Positions 29,174 through 38,278 of a stretch of 64,000 nucleotides of DNA are shown one piece after another. The stretch is from an uncultured Stenotrophomonas sp. (GTDB lineage: Bacteria > Pseudomonadota > Gammaproteobacteria > Xanthomonadales > Xanthomonadaceae): assembly GCA_900078405.1 (NCBI GenBank), contig FLTS01000001.1, positions 434,001 to 498,000 of the forward strand. Reading direction: 5' to 3'. The position numbers and the translations under genes were made by a program. Under the pieces are notes generated by a model that ran no database searches, was not told the DNA's origin, and worked only from the letters and a program-made list of their open reading frames with translations. Numbering within the stretch: the first letter of the stretch is position 1; the number at the start of each line of letters is the position of its first letter.

Positions 29174-29236
29174 GGACGATTGTTCCCGGTGAGGGTTGGG
29201 CGCTAGTGTAGGGGCAACCGCCCGCGATTGATTGCC

Positions 29237-31505
29237 GTGACACGCTCTTCCCTTTCCGGCCTGGATGCCCTGCTGCAACGCCCCTCCTGCGGCGCGTTGT
29301 CCGGGCCATTGCGGCAGGCCCTGCAGGATGCCTGGCAACAGCCCGATGCCGCCGTGCCGCCGCGGCTGCCCTGGCCGGTGCTGGCCGACACCCTGGATTC
29401 GCTGGCGCTGCTGTCCGCCGACGAGGCAGTGGTGGTGGCCGCCCTGCTGTTCGACCTGCCCGGGCTGCGCGCACGCCTGCCGGATCTGCCGCTGGGCAAC
29501 ACGGCCACCGCGGTGCGCGGCCTGCTGGATGGCCAGGACGCCGCCGACCAGGTGTGGGCGCTGCACGCCGGGCGCGAGGCCGGGCGCAACAGCGAAGGCC
29601 TGCGCCGGCTGCTGCTGTCCATCGTCCACGACCTGCGGGTGGTGCCGATCCTGCTGGCGCGGCAGCTGGCCTGCATGCGCGCGGCCGACCGGCTGCCCGA
29701 GGAGCAGCGCCGTGCGCTGGCGCAGCTGACCCGCGACATCCACGCGCCGCTGGCCAACCGGCTGGGCATCTGGCAGTTGAAGTGGGAGCTGGAGGACCTG
29801 GCCTTCCGCTTCCTCGACGCGGACACCTACCGCCACATCGCCCGCGAGGTGGACGAAACCCGCATCGCCCGCGAGCGTTACGTCGAGGCGGTCAAGCGCA
29901 AGCTGTCGGCGGCGCTGGCCGCGCACGGCATCCGCGCCGAGGTCAGTGGCCGGCCCAAACACATCTACAGCATCTGGCGGAAGATGCAGAAGAAGCAGCT
30001 GGCCTTCGAGCAGCTCTACGACCTGCGCGCGGTACGGGTGATGGTGGACGACGTCGCCGCCTGCTACGCCGCGCTGGGCATCGTGCTGCTGGCAAGCGTG
30101 GGGTTGCCCTGTCTCGCGGCGCCGCGCTGGGCATCGTGCTGCTGGCAAGCGTGGGGTTGCCCTGTCTCGCGGCGCCGCGCTGGGCATCGTGCACGCCTTG
30201 TGGACGCCGATTCCGAGCGAGTTCGACGACTACATCGCCCGCCCCAAGGCCAACGATTACCGCTCGCTGCACACCGCGGTGATCGGTCCGGAAGGGCGCA
30301 CCGTGGAAGTGCAGATCCGCACCTTCGAAATGCATGCGCAAGCCGAACTGGGCGTGGCCGCGCACTGGAAATACAAGGAGGGCGGCAAGGGCGCGGAGAA
30401 GTCGTTCGACCGCAAGATCACCTGGATGCGGCAGCTGCTGGAGCAGGCACAGGACGCGGCCAACCCCGATGACCTGGCCGGCGCACTGGATGCCGAGCTG
30501 ATCGAGGACCGGGTCTACGCGCTCAGCCCCAAGGGCGAGGTGATGGACCTGCCGGCCGGCGCCACACCGCTGGATTTCGCCTACCACGTGCACACGATGG
30601 TCGGGCACCGCTGCAAGGGGGCAAAGGTCAATGGCCGCATCGTGCCGTTGACTTATCGCCTGCGCAGTGGCGACCGCGTGGAAATCCTCACCGGCAAGGA
30701 GGCCGACCCGCGCCGCGACTGGCTGTTGCCGGCCAACAGCTTCCTCGCCAGCAGCCGCTCGCGCGAGAAGGTGCGCACCTGGTTCCACAAGCTCGACCGC
30801 GCGCGCAACGTGCAGGCCGGGCGCGAACTGCTCGAGCGCGAGCTCAAGCGGCTGGGCCTGCAACAGGCCGACCTGATGGTGGCGGCAAAGCGCTTCCACG
30901 CCGACAGCGTCGATGACCTCCATATCCAGGTCGCGCTCGGTGACACCGGCCCCAGCCAGGTCAGCCGTGCGCTGCTGGAGGCGGAGAAGGAGAAAAACCA
31001 GCCGGCGCCGGCCACGCCGCCGCTGCCGCGCCCGACCGCGCGCCGCGACGGCATCGGCAAGTCCGATTTCACCGTGCAGGGCGTGGGCAACCTGCTGGTG
31101 CAGCTGGCGCGCTGCTGCCGGCCAGTGTCCGGCGAGCCGATCGCCGGTTACCTCACCCGCACCCGCGGCGTCACCGTGCACCGCAGCGATTGCGCTGCGC
31201 TGGCGCGGCTGTCGGCCGCCCATCCCGAGCGCGTGCTGCCGGTGGAATGGGGCCGCGCCGGCTCCGGCTACGAGGTGGACGTGATGGTCCGCGCGATGGA
31301 CCGGCGCTGGCTGCTGAAGGACATCACCAACCTGATCGCGCAGGAGGACGCCTACGTGCTCAACATCAACAGCGACAACCTGCGCGACAGCGGCCGCGTG
31401 CAACTGCGCCTGCGGCTGAAGGTCAACGACTACGGCCAGCTCTCCACGCTGCTGGGCAAGATGGACGCATTGCCCGGCGTGGATGAGGCCCGGCGCATGG
31501 GCTGA
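29237..31505 (+). pseudogene. relA: relA, (p)ppGpp synthetase, split by a 106-bp tandem insertion
   Basis: RelA makes (p)ppGpp on ribosomes during amino-acid starvation. The first part (from GTG 29237) holds the degenerate HD-like domain and the start of the synthetase domain (RPKHIYSIWRKMQKKQ, YDLRAVRVMV). After codon about 284 the sequence GCCGCGCTGGGCATCGTG recurs three times with 35 foreign bases between, and the frame is lost. The other frame resumes with HALWTPIPSEFDDYIARPK, NDYRSLHTAV, then the TGS domain (ALSPKGEVMDLP) and the C-terminal ACT domain (ending at 31505). Removing 106 bases rejoins a full RelA. As written, neither half should synthesise (p)ppGpp. The first frame would run on to 30472. 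Confidence 0.87.
30068..30191. repeat. 53-bp tandem repeat, 2.3 copies, inside relA
   Basis: Unit 1 is 30068-30120 and unit 2 is 30121-30173; they are identical. An 18-base partial third copy follows at 30174-30191. The first 18 bases of the unit are native relA codons (AALGIV), the other 35 are foreign to RelA. The junction forms the palindrome CGCGGCGCCGCG. One unit is 2 mod 3 in length, so copy number sets the reading frame. Confidence 0.95.
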
Positions 31506-31539
31506 CGTGACGGGCGCGGGCCGCCGGGATGGATGGACG

Positions 31540-33069
31540 ATGCAACGGACGCGGATGAACAAGCTCGCCGAACGCCTGCGCCTGTATGCGCGCTGGTGGG
31601 TGGCGCGTGGCTGGAACAGCCCGCGTGCATGGTGGGCGATCGCCATCGGCGTGGCCGGGCTCGCGTTGCTGCTGGCGCTGTTCCGGCAACCGTTGGCGGA
31701 GCGCTTCTGGCCGGAGTCGCGCATCCAGCAGCTGCTGGACGAAGGTCATCACGCCCTGCGCGAAGGGCGCCTGAGTGCGGCCGACGGCAGTGGCGCACGC
31801 GAGCGTTTCGAGGCCGCCGCCGCGCTCGACCCCGACCGCCGCGACGTGCGCGACGCGCTGGTCGCCACCGGCCATGCGGCACTGGCACGGGCGCGCCGGC
31901 AGCTGGCGGCAGGCGAGGCCGAGGTGGCGCGTGAAGCACTGGCGCTGGCGCGCGAGCTGCAGATGCCGCGCACCGACATCGATGGCATCGCCATGCAGTT
32001 GCAGGCGGGCGGGCGGGGCCGTGGCGGTTTCCTGCAATTGCTGCAGCGCGCGGATCAGGCACAGGCGCAGGGCAACTTGGACGATGGGCCGGACAGCGCC
32101 CTGCCGCTGTACCAGCAGGTGCTGGCGCTGCAGCCGGACCAGATGCGCGCGCTGGAAGGGCGCGACGCCGCGTTGTCCGAACTGCTGGCCACGGCCACCG
32201 ACGATGCCGCGCGCGGCCGCCTGCAACAGGCCGCGCAATACCTGCGGCGGGTGGAGCATTACGACGCCGGCCATTCCGAACTGCCGGCCGCGCGTTCGGC
32301 ATTGAACGCCGCGCTGGAGCAGCGCCGCCAGCGGGCCGAGCGTGATCTTGCACAGGGGCGGCTGGACAAGGCGGCCGAAGGCTTCGGCCAACTGCTGGCG
32401 GTGGACGAGGATCCCGCCGCGCGGCAGGGCCTGCAGCGTGTCGGGCAGGCGCAGGCGCGCGAGGCGGGCCGGTTGGCCGGCGACTTCCATTTCGACGCGG
32501 CCGAACGGGCGTTGGTGCGGGCGCGGGCGCTGGCACCGGAGAGTCCCGAAGTCACCGCGGCCGGGCTGGCCCTGCAGCGTGCGCGCGCTGCGGCGCGGGC
32601 GATGGATCCAGCGCTGTCACCGGCCGCGCGCGAGCACCGGGTCAAGGCCCTGCTGGCGCGGATGGCGGCGGCAGAAGCGCGGGGGCAATGGCTGCTGCCG
32701 CCCGGCGCCAGCGCCTACGACCATTTCAAGGCGGCGCAGGCGCTGGCGCCGGACGATGCGCGGATCAGGCAGGCCGGGGCCCGGCTGCTGCCGGCCGCGC
32801 GCGGGTGCCTGGACGAAAACCTGCGCGGCAATCGCCTGCAGGCTGCACGCGCCTGCCTGGATGCATGGCAGGCCCTGGCCGCGGGGGATGACGGCCTGCC
32901 GGCCGCGCGCCGCCGCCTCGCCCAGCGTTGGCTTGCGGTCGGCAGCGAGCGGCTGGGTGCGGGCGATGTCGGGTTCGCCGCAAGGGCGCTGGAACAGGCC
33001 CGCGAACTGGACCCGGCGACGCCGGAGTTGCCGGCCTTCGCCGAGCGGGTAGGGAGTGTCGAGCGCTAG
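31540..33069 (+). CDS. Membrane-anchored TPR-like protein of unknown function
   Basis: About 509 residues. One membrane helix near the N-terminus (AWWAIAIGVAGLALLLALF) is followed by an Ala/Arg/Leu-rich helical repeat region (for instance LLDEGHHALREGRL, RDLAQGRLDKAAEGFGQLL, ARALEQARELDPATPEL), typical of TPR or Sel1-like solenoids facing the periplasm. It starts 34 bp after relA; ATG 31555 is an alternative start. Its TAG stop and the stop of the convergent glycosyltransferase share the palindrome CTAG at 33066-33069. No function can be assigned. Confidence 0.75.
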   Translation: MQRTRMNKLAERLRLYARWWVARGWNSPRAWWAIAIGVAGLALLLALFRQPLAERFWPESRIQQLLDEGHHALREGRLSAADGSGARERFEAAAALDPDRRDVRDALVATGHAALARARRQLAAGEAEVAREALALARELQMPRTDIDGIAMQLQAGGRGRGGFLQLLQRADQAQAQGNLDDGPDSALPLYQQVLALQPDQMRALEGRDAALSELLATATDDAARGRLQQAAQYLRRVEHYDAGHSELPAARSALNAALEQRRQRAERDLAQGRLDKAAEGFGQLLAVDEDPAARQGLQRVGQAQAREAGRLAGDFHFDAAERALVRARALAPESPEVTAAGLALQRARAAARAMDPALSPAAREHRVKALLARMAAAEARGQWLLPPGASAYDHFKAAQALAPDDARIRQAGARLLPAARGCLDENLRGNRLQAARACLDAWQALAAGDDGLPAARRRLAQRWLAVGSERLGAGDVGFAARALEQARELDPATPELPAFAERVGSVER

Positions 33070-35165
33070 CCCAAGAACACCCGCGCGACGGTGTCGCGCG
33101 CGGCGTCCATCGAAAAGTGCCGGGCGATGTTGTGCAGGCCGTTGCCGGACAGCCGCCGCCACAGCGCGGCGTCGTCGTGCAGCCGCACCACGGCATCAGC
33201 GAAGGCCTGCGCGTCGTCGGAGACCAGCGCGTCCTGCCCATCGCGCAGGTACATGCCTTCCACCGCGCAGGTGGTGGCCACCACCGGTTGGCCGTGGGCC
33301 ATGCTCAGGTTGACCTTGCCCTTCACCCCGGCGCCGAAGCGCAGCGGCGCCACCGCGATGCGGCAGCCCTCCATCCACGGCACCACGTCCGGCACATAGC
33401 CGTGCACCTGCACGCCCGGCCGGGTGGCCGCCAGTGCCTGCAGGTCGTCGGGCACGTCGGCGCCGATGCAGTGGAAGCGGATGTCCGGCAGCCGTGCGTG
33501 GACCAGCGGGAACACCTCGCCGATGAACCACTGCATCGCGTCAAGGTTCGGCGGGTGGCGGAAGCCGCCGACGAACACCAGGTCGTGCCGTTGCGCCCAG
33601 TCGCGGCCGTGGCCGGCTACTTCGTGCAGGTTGGACAACAGCTCCACCTCGACCTGTGGTGCGTCAACCGCAAGCTGCTCCTTCTCCGCGGCACTGACCA
33701 GCAGGGTGACGTCGGTGGCCGCCATCACCGCCAGTTCGCTGGCGCGGGTGCGCTCAGCGGCGCGCAGCAGGCGCGGGTCACCGGCCAGCTCGGCGCCGCG
33801 GCGTTCGCGCAGGTAATGCAGGTCCACCGTGTCGAACACGACGCGTGCCTGCGGCGCATGCCGGCGCAGCAGCGGCAGGCATTCGCGGGCGACGTGGTGG
33901 CGTACCAGCATTGCCACCCGGAAGCGCCGGCCATGCTCGCGCAGCCAGCTGCCTACGCCGTCGAGGAAAGGCGCATGCCATACCTCCACGCCCAGCGCCT
34001 GCAGGGCCTCGGTGGCGGCGCCGCCATGCAGGCCGCGGGTGGGCAGGAACACCACGTGCGCACCGCCGGCCAGCAGCATGCGGATCAGGTTGAACTGGCG
34101 CAGCGAGGCCGAATCGCGGTCGGGCTGCGGCACCACTTCGTCGACGATCAGGATCTGCCGCTGGCCGCGATGCAGCCGTGCGGGCGTGGGCACGCTGCCC
34201 ACCGGCAGTTGCCGCGCCAGCGCGTCGCGCCATTTGTCGGCGAACACCTGCCGGTTGCGGACCTGCCAGGCCTTGACGCCGCTGCTGGTGTCGGTGCCGT
34301 TGCTGGTGCCCTCGTCGTGCACCACGCGGCTGGCTGGCTGCACCAGCACCCGGCGGCCGCCGGCGCGAACCTGGAACGCCAGGTCGGTGTCCTCGTAATA
34401 GGCCGGCGCGTAGCGCGTGTCGAAGCCGCCCAGTCCGGTGAACAGTGCGCGCGGGATCGCCAGCGCCGCGCCGGAACAGTAGTCGGCGTCGCGCAGGCTG
34501 GCGTAGCGCGGGTCCTCGGCCGATTCGAAGCGGCCATAGCTCCAGCAGCTGCCGTCGGTGAACACCACGCCACCCGATTCCTGCAGGCGCCCGTCCGGGT
34601 ACAGCAGCTGCGCGCCGACCAGTCCGGCGCCGGGCACGCGCGCGAAGGTGTCCAGCAGCGCGTCCAGCCAGCCCGGCTGCGGCACCGTGTCGTTGTTCAG
34701 CAGCACCACGTAGTCGCCGCGTGCCAGTTGCAGGCCGTCGTTGCAGGCGGCGATGAAGCCGCCGTTGCGCTCCCGCACGTGGTAGCGCAAGCCCTCGACC
34801 TGCGGCAGCCATTGCGTGGTTTCGTCGCTGCTGCCGTCGTCGATCACGAGGACTTCGCAGGCCGCCGCGGGCGGGTGCGCCGCCAGTGCGCGCAGGCAGG
34901 CCAGCGTGTGCCGGCACTGGTTGTGGACCGGGATGACGATGCTGGCCCGTGGCTGCTCGCTGGCGGGCACGGCAAAGGGCGCAAACGGGGTGGCGGCCGG
35001 GACGTACAGCGGCTCGCGGCGCGGCGGCGGTTGCCGCCGCAGGTGCACGCCGATCCGCTGCAGGGTGGCGCGCCAGCCGCGGGTGCGCAGGCTGGACAGG
35101 CTGCGGCGGATCAGGCCGGTGACGCGGTCGAGGTGGTAGCGCGCGTCGGCCAGCGACATCGACAT
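33066..35165 (-). CDS. Two-domain glycosyltransferase (GT2 + GT4-like)
   Basis: 699 residues. The N-terminal GT2 domain (about 75-290) shows SIVIPVHNQ, VIDDGSSDETT, the metal-binding NND in VVLLNNDTVPQPGW and an acceptor motif YYEDTDLAFQVR. The C-terminal half (about 345-690) is a GT-B GT4-type domain with FVGGFRHPPNLDAMQWF, VPWMEGCRIAVAPLRFGAGVK and a glycine/serine-rich nucleotide-sugar loop. Such fused enzymes build surface polysaccharides (O-antigen or exopolysaccharide). No other polysaccharide gene is adjacent, so the target is unknown. The start at 35165 follows GGAG; ATG 35159 is possible. Confidence 0.88.
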   Translation of the reverse strand: MSMSLADARYHLDRVTGLIRRSLSSLRTRGWRATLQRIGVHLRRQPPPRREPLYVPAATPFAPFAVPASEQPRASIVIPVHNQCRHTLACLRALAAHPPAAACEVLVIDDGSSDETTQWLPQVEGLRYHVRERNGGFIAACNDGLQLARGDYVVLLNNDTVPQPGWLDALLDTFARVPGAGLVGAQLLYPDGRLQESGGVVFTDGSCWSYGRFESAEDPRYASLRDADYCSGAALAIPRALFTGLGGFDTRYAPAYYEDTDLAFQVRAGGRRVLVQPASRVVHDEGTSNGTDTSSGVKAWQVRNRQVFADKWRDALARQLPVGSVPTPARLHRGQRQILIVDEVVPQPDRDSASLRQFNLIRMLLAGGAHVVFLPTRGLHGGAATEALQALGVEVWHAPFLDGVGSWLREHGRRFRVAMLVRHHVARECLPLLRRHAPQARVVFDTVDLHYLRERRGAELAGDPRLLRAAERTRASELAVMAATDVTLLVSAAEKEQLAVDAPQVEVELLSNLHEVAGHGRDWAQRHDLVFVGGFRHPPNLDAMQWFIGEVFPLVHARLPDIRFHCIGADVPDDLQALAATRPGVQVHGYVPDVVPWMEGCRIAVAPLRFGAGVKGKVNLSMAHGQPVVATTCAVEGMYLRDGQDALVSDDAQAFADAVVRLHDDAALWRRLSGNGLHNIARHFSMDAARDTVARVFLG

Positions 35166-35261
35166 TCCGGTGGAACTCCAGCTTAAGCGGGGAAGGGCGT
35201 GCCGCCCTGCCGGGGCGCGGGGCTGCGTTAGACTCGCCTGAACCTACATTCTCGCATCCCC

Positions 35262-37667
35262 GTGCCGCGACGCTACGATTCCGACGAACTGGACGACGAC
35301 ACCGGCGACCGCCGCGCACGCTGGCGCAACCGGTTGATCACCTGGGGCATGGCCGCCGTGGCCCTTGGGCTGGGCTTCCTGATCCCCTACACCGCCTACC
35401 TGAACTCGCAGGTGACGCAGCGCTTCGGGCAGCTGCGCTGGCAGATCCCCACCCGCGTCTATGCGCGGCCGCTGGTGCTGGCCCCGGGCGTGGCGATGGA
35501 CGTGGATACGCTGAAGACCGAGCTGGCCGCCTCCGGCTACCGCGACGACGGCACCGGCAAGAGCCCCGGTACCTACTTGGCGAAGGGCGGCCGCTTCACC
35601 ATTTCCAGCCGCGGCTACGTCGACGTCGATGGGCGCGTGGCGCCGCGGCAGGTGGAAGTGGCGGTGTCCGGCGGGCGGGTGGCCTCGCTGCGCGACGGCG
35701 CCGCGCACAAGGCGCTGAAGGCCGCGCGGCTGGACCCGGCGCGCATCGCCACCCTGTACGGGCAGAAGCAGGAGGAGCGGCGGCTGGTGCGCATCGCCGA
35801 AGTGCCCGAGCTGCTGGTCACCGGCCTGCAGGCGGTGGAAGACAAGGATTTCAACCGCCACCACGGCATCGACCTGAGCGGCATCGCGCGCGCGGTGTGG
35901 GTGGCGGTGCGTTCCGGCGGCAAGGTCCGGCAGGGCGCGAGCACGCTGACCCAGCAGCTGGCGCGCAGCGGCCTGCTCGGCATCGGCAAGGAGCAGACCG
36001 TCACCCGCAAGTTCAACGAGGTGCTGTACGCGCTGATCATGGAGGCGCGCTACGACAAGCCGGTGATCCTGGAGGCGTACCTCAACCAGGTGTATCTCGG
36101 CCAGCGCGGCAGCCAGGCGATCCACGGCGTGGCCTCCGGCGCCGAGTTCTGGTTCGGGCGCGACCTGGATTCGCTGACCACCGAGCAGGTGGCGCTGCTG
36201 ATCGGGCTGGTGAAGGGGCCCTCGTACTACGATCCGCGCCGCAATCCCGAGCGCGCGCTGGACCGGCGCAACTTCGTGCTGGGCAAGCTGCACGAGAACG
36301 GGCTGGTCGACGATGCCGAATACCAGCGCGCATTGAAGGCGCCGCTGGGCGTGCCGAAGGTGCCGGGGCTGGTGGCCGCCAACCGCTTCCCGGCCTACAT
36401 CGACCTGGTGCGCCGCCAGCTCGGCCACGACTACCCGGAAAGCGCACTGCAGGGGGCCGGCCTGAACGTGTTCACCGGCATGTCGCCGTCGGCGCAGGCT
36501 TATGCCGAAGGCGCGGTGGCCAGCACCATCAAATCGCTGGAGAGCAAGCGCCGGCCCGAACTGCAGGCCGGGCTGGTGGTGACCGACGTGCACAACGGCG
36601 ACGTGCTGGCCGTGGTCGGCAGCCGTGACGTCGCCGAGCCGGGCTTCAACCGCGCCATCGAGGCGCAGCGCCCGGTGGGCTCGCTGCTCAAGCCGTTCGT
36701 CTACCTGTTGGCGCTGGCGCAGCCTGACCGCTGGTCGCTGGCGTCGTGGGTCGAGGACACGCCGGTCACGGTACAACTGGGCCGCGGTCGCAGCTGGTCG
36801 CCGGGCAATGCCGACAACCGCAGCCACGGCACGGTGCGGCTGGTCGATGCGCTGGCCCGTTCCTACAACCAGGCCACGGTGCGGGTGGGCATGCAGGTCG
36901 GGCCCGAGCGGCTGACCCAGTTGATCCACGTGCTGGCCGGCCTCAAGGCCGAGCCCAACCCGGCGGTGATCCTCGGCTCCACCGACCAGAGTCCCTACGG
37001 CATGGCGCAGCTCTACCAGTTCCTCGCCTCCGGCGGCGAGATCCAGCCGCTGCACGCCGTGCGCGGCGTGGTCGATGCGCAGGGCAAGCTGCTCAAGCGC
37101 TACGACAAGGATCCGGCGCCGGCGCAGGAGGGCGATTCCATCGCCGCCAACCTGATCAGCGTGGCGCTGCAGCAGGTGGTGTCCAGCGGCACTGCGGCGG
37201 GGCTCAATGCCGATGGCCTGGGCCGGCTGCAGCCAGCCGGCAAGACCGGTACCACCAACGACGGCCGCGACAGCTGGTACGCCGGCTATACCGGCGACCA
37301 TCTGGCGGTGATCTGGATGGGCAATGACCAGAACGAACAGGCCGGCCTGTACGGTGCCACCGCCGCGATGCGGGTGTGGGCGGGCATCTTCCGCAGCCTG
37401 CCGAGCGCGCCGCTGCGGGTGAACAGCAAGGGACTGGACTGGCAGTACGTGACGGACGAAGGCAACGCCAGCACCGACGCGGACTGCCCCGGCGCGCGCC
37501 GCTTCCCGTTCGTGGCCGGTTTCGCGCCGGCCTACGCGCCGTGCGCACCGCCGGCCGCGCCGGAGGAGGAAGCGCAGCAGAGCGGTGGCTGGCGCAGCTG
37601 GTTCGGGCTGGACCGCAAGGAACCGGAACCGGCGTCCACCCAGCCTTCAGACGTGCCCGCGCGATAA
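35262..37667 (+). CDS. mrcB: Bifunctional penicillin-binding protein 1B
   Basis: 801 residues. A cytoplasmic tail and membrane helix (LITWGMAAVALGLGFLIPYT) are followed by the UB2H-like region, the GT51 glycosyltransferase (catalytic Glu in AVEDKDFNRHHGID near 193, then QGASTLTQQLARS) and a transpeptidase with SxxK (PVGSLLKP near 470), SxN (SYNQAT) and KTG (KTGTT near 660). It polymerises and crosslinks peptidoglycan and is the partner regulated by CpoB and Lpo proteins. GTG 35262 is the start with no strong ribosome site. TTAGACT (35228-35234) may be the -10. Confidence 0.95.
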   Translation: MPRRYDSDELDDDTGDRRARWRNRLITWGMAAVALGLGFLIPYTAYLNSQVTQRFGQLRWQIPTRVYARPLVLAPGVAMDVDTLKTELAASGYRDDGTGKSPGTYLAKGGRFTISSRGYVDVDGRVAPRQVEVAVSGGRVASLRDGAAHKALKAARLDPARIATLYGQKQEERRLVRIAEVPELLVTGLQAVEDKDFNRHHGIDLSGIARAVWVAVRSGGKVRQGASTLTQQLARSGLLGIGKEQTVTRKFNEVLYALIMEARYDKPVILEAYLNQVYLGQRGSQAIHGVASGAEFWFGRDLDSLTTEQVALLIGLVKGPSYYDPRRNPERALDRRNFVLGKLHENGLVDDAEYQRALKAPLGVPKVPGLVAANRFPAYIDLVRRQLGHDYPESALQGAGLNVFTGMSPSAQAYAEGAVASTIKSLESKRRPELQAGLVVTDVHNGDVLAVVGSRDVAEPGFNRAIEAQRPVGSLLKPFVYLLALAQPDRWSLASWVEDTPVTVQLGRGRSWSPGNADNRSHGTVRLVDALARSYNQATVRVGMQVGPERLTQLIHVLAGLKAEPNPAVILGSTDQSPYGMAQLYQFLASGGEIQPLHAVRGVVDAQGKLLKRYDKDPAPAQEGDSIAANLISVALQQVVSSGTAAGLNADGLGRLQPAGKTGTTNDGRDSWYAGYTGDHLAVIWMGNDQNEQAGLYGATAAMRVWAGIFRSLPSAPLRVNSKGLDWQYVTDEGNASTDADCPGARRFPFVAGFAPAYAPCAPPAAPEEEAQQSGGWRSWFGLDRKEPEPASTQPSDVPAR

Positions 37668-37674
37668 TGCCCGC

Positions 37675-38199
37675 ATGAATGCCTTTTCCCCGATTCGATT
37701 CTCCCTGGCCGCCACGGTCATCTCCCTGCTGTTCAGTGCCTGTACCAGCACGCCGCCCGCATTGCCGGCGGATACCGCCACGCCCATGCAGCGACTGGCT
37801 GTGGTGCAGGCCGTGGCCGGTGCCGACGACAAGGAAGTGTCGGTGCAGCCGCTGCGCGACCCGCAGGTGGACGACCTGCGCGAGACCGCCAATGCCCGCC
37901 GCGAGGCCGGCGACCTGGCCGGCGCCGCCGACGCGCTGAACCAGGCATTGCTGCTGGTCGATGGCGACCCGGCGGTGCTGCAGGAGCGCGCGGAAATCGC
38001 GCTGCTGCAGGGCGACTGGCCACGCGCGGAAACGCTGGCGCGCAAGGCGGTGGCACTGGGCTCGCGCACCGGCCCGCTGTGCCGCCGCCATTGGGCCACC
38101 ATCGAGCAGGCGCATCTGGCGCGTGCCGAGAAGGAAAACGCGGCATCGGCGCATGCGCAGATCGAAGGCTGCACCGTGCCGGGGATCATCCGGTATTGA
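37675..38199 (+). CDS. TPR lipoprotein, LpoB/LpoA-like position after PBP1B
   Basis: 174 residues with a lipobox (SLLFSAC, Cys at residue 23) and a short tether, then a TPR-like helical pair (LRETANARREAGDLAGAADALNQALLL and QERAEIALLQGDWPRAETLARKAVAL). It starts 7 bp after the PBP1B stop, so they are co-expressed. An outer-membrane PBP1B activator is an attractive idea from position and type, but there is no sequence match that I can claim to LpoB. LpoP of Pseudomonas, also a TPR lipoprotein encoded beside mrcB, is the closest known analogue. Confidence 0.8.
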   Translation: MNAFSPIRFSLAATVISLLFSACTSTPPALPADTATPMQRLAVVQAVAGADDKEVSVQPLRDPQVDDLRETANARREAGDLAGAADALNQALLLVDGDPAVLQERAEIALLQGDWPRAETLARKAVALGSRTGPLCRRHWATIEQAHLARAEKENAASAHAQIEGCTVPGIIRY

Positions 38200-38240
38200 T
38201 CGAAGGCGGGGAATGCAGCCTGCGGTCGCCGATGATCGTT

Positions 38241-38278
38241 CATTCCCGTTTCCCCGCGTCCTCGTTCCCGGTTTTCCC
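38241..38278. repeat. ATTCCCG-type short repeat before the YoaA-like gene
   Basis: CATTCCCGTTTCCCCG followed by GTTCCCGGTTTTCCC runs to the base before the start ATG. It is the same family as at 16686-16715 and 39420-39447. Here it occupies the place where a ribosome binding site would be, and no good GGAG is visible. Confidence 0.55.

Noticed and set aside
30189..31505. A separate stand-alone gene made of the relA 3' half
   Set aside because: Its first codons are the interior of the synthetase domain, and it has no ribosome site. It is the shifted remainder of relA.
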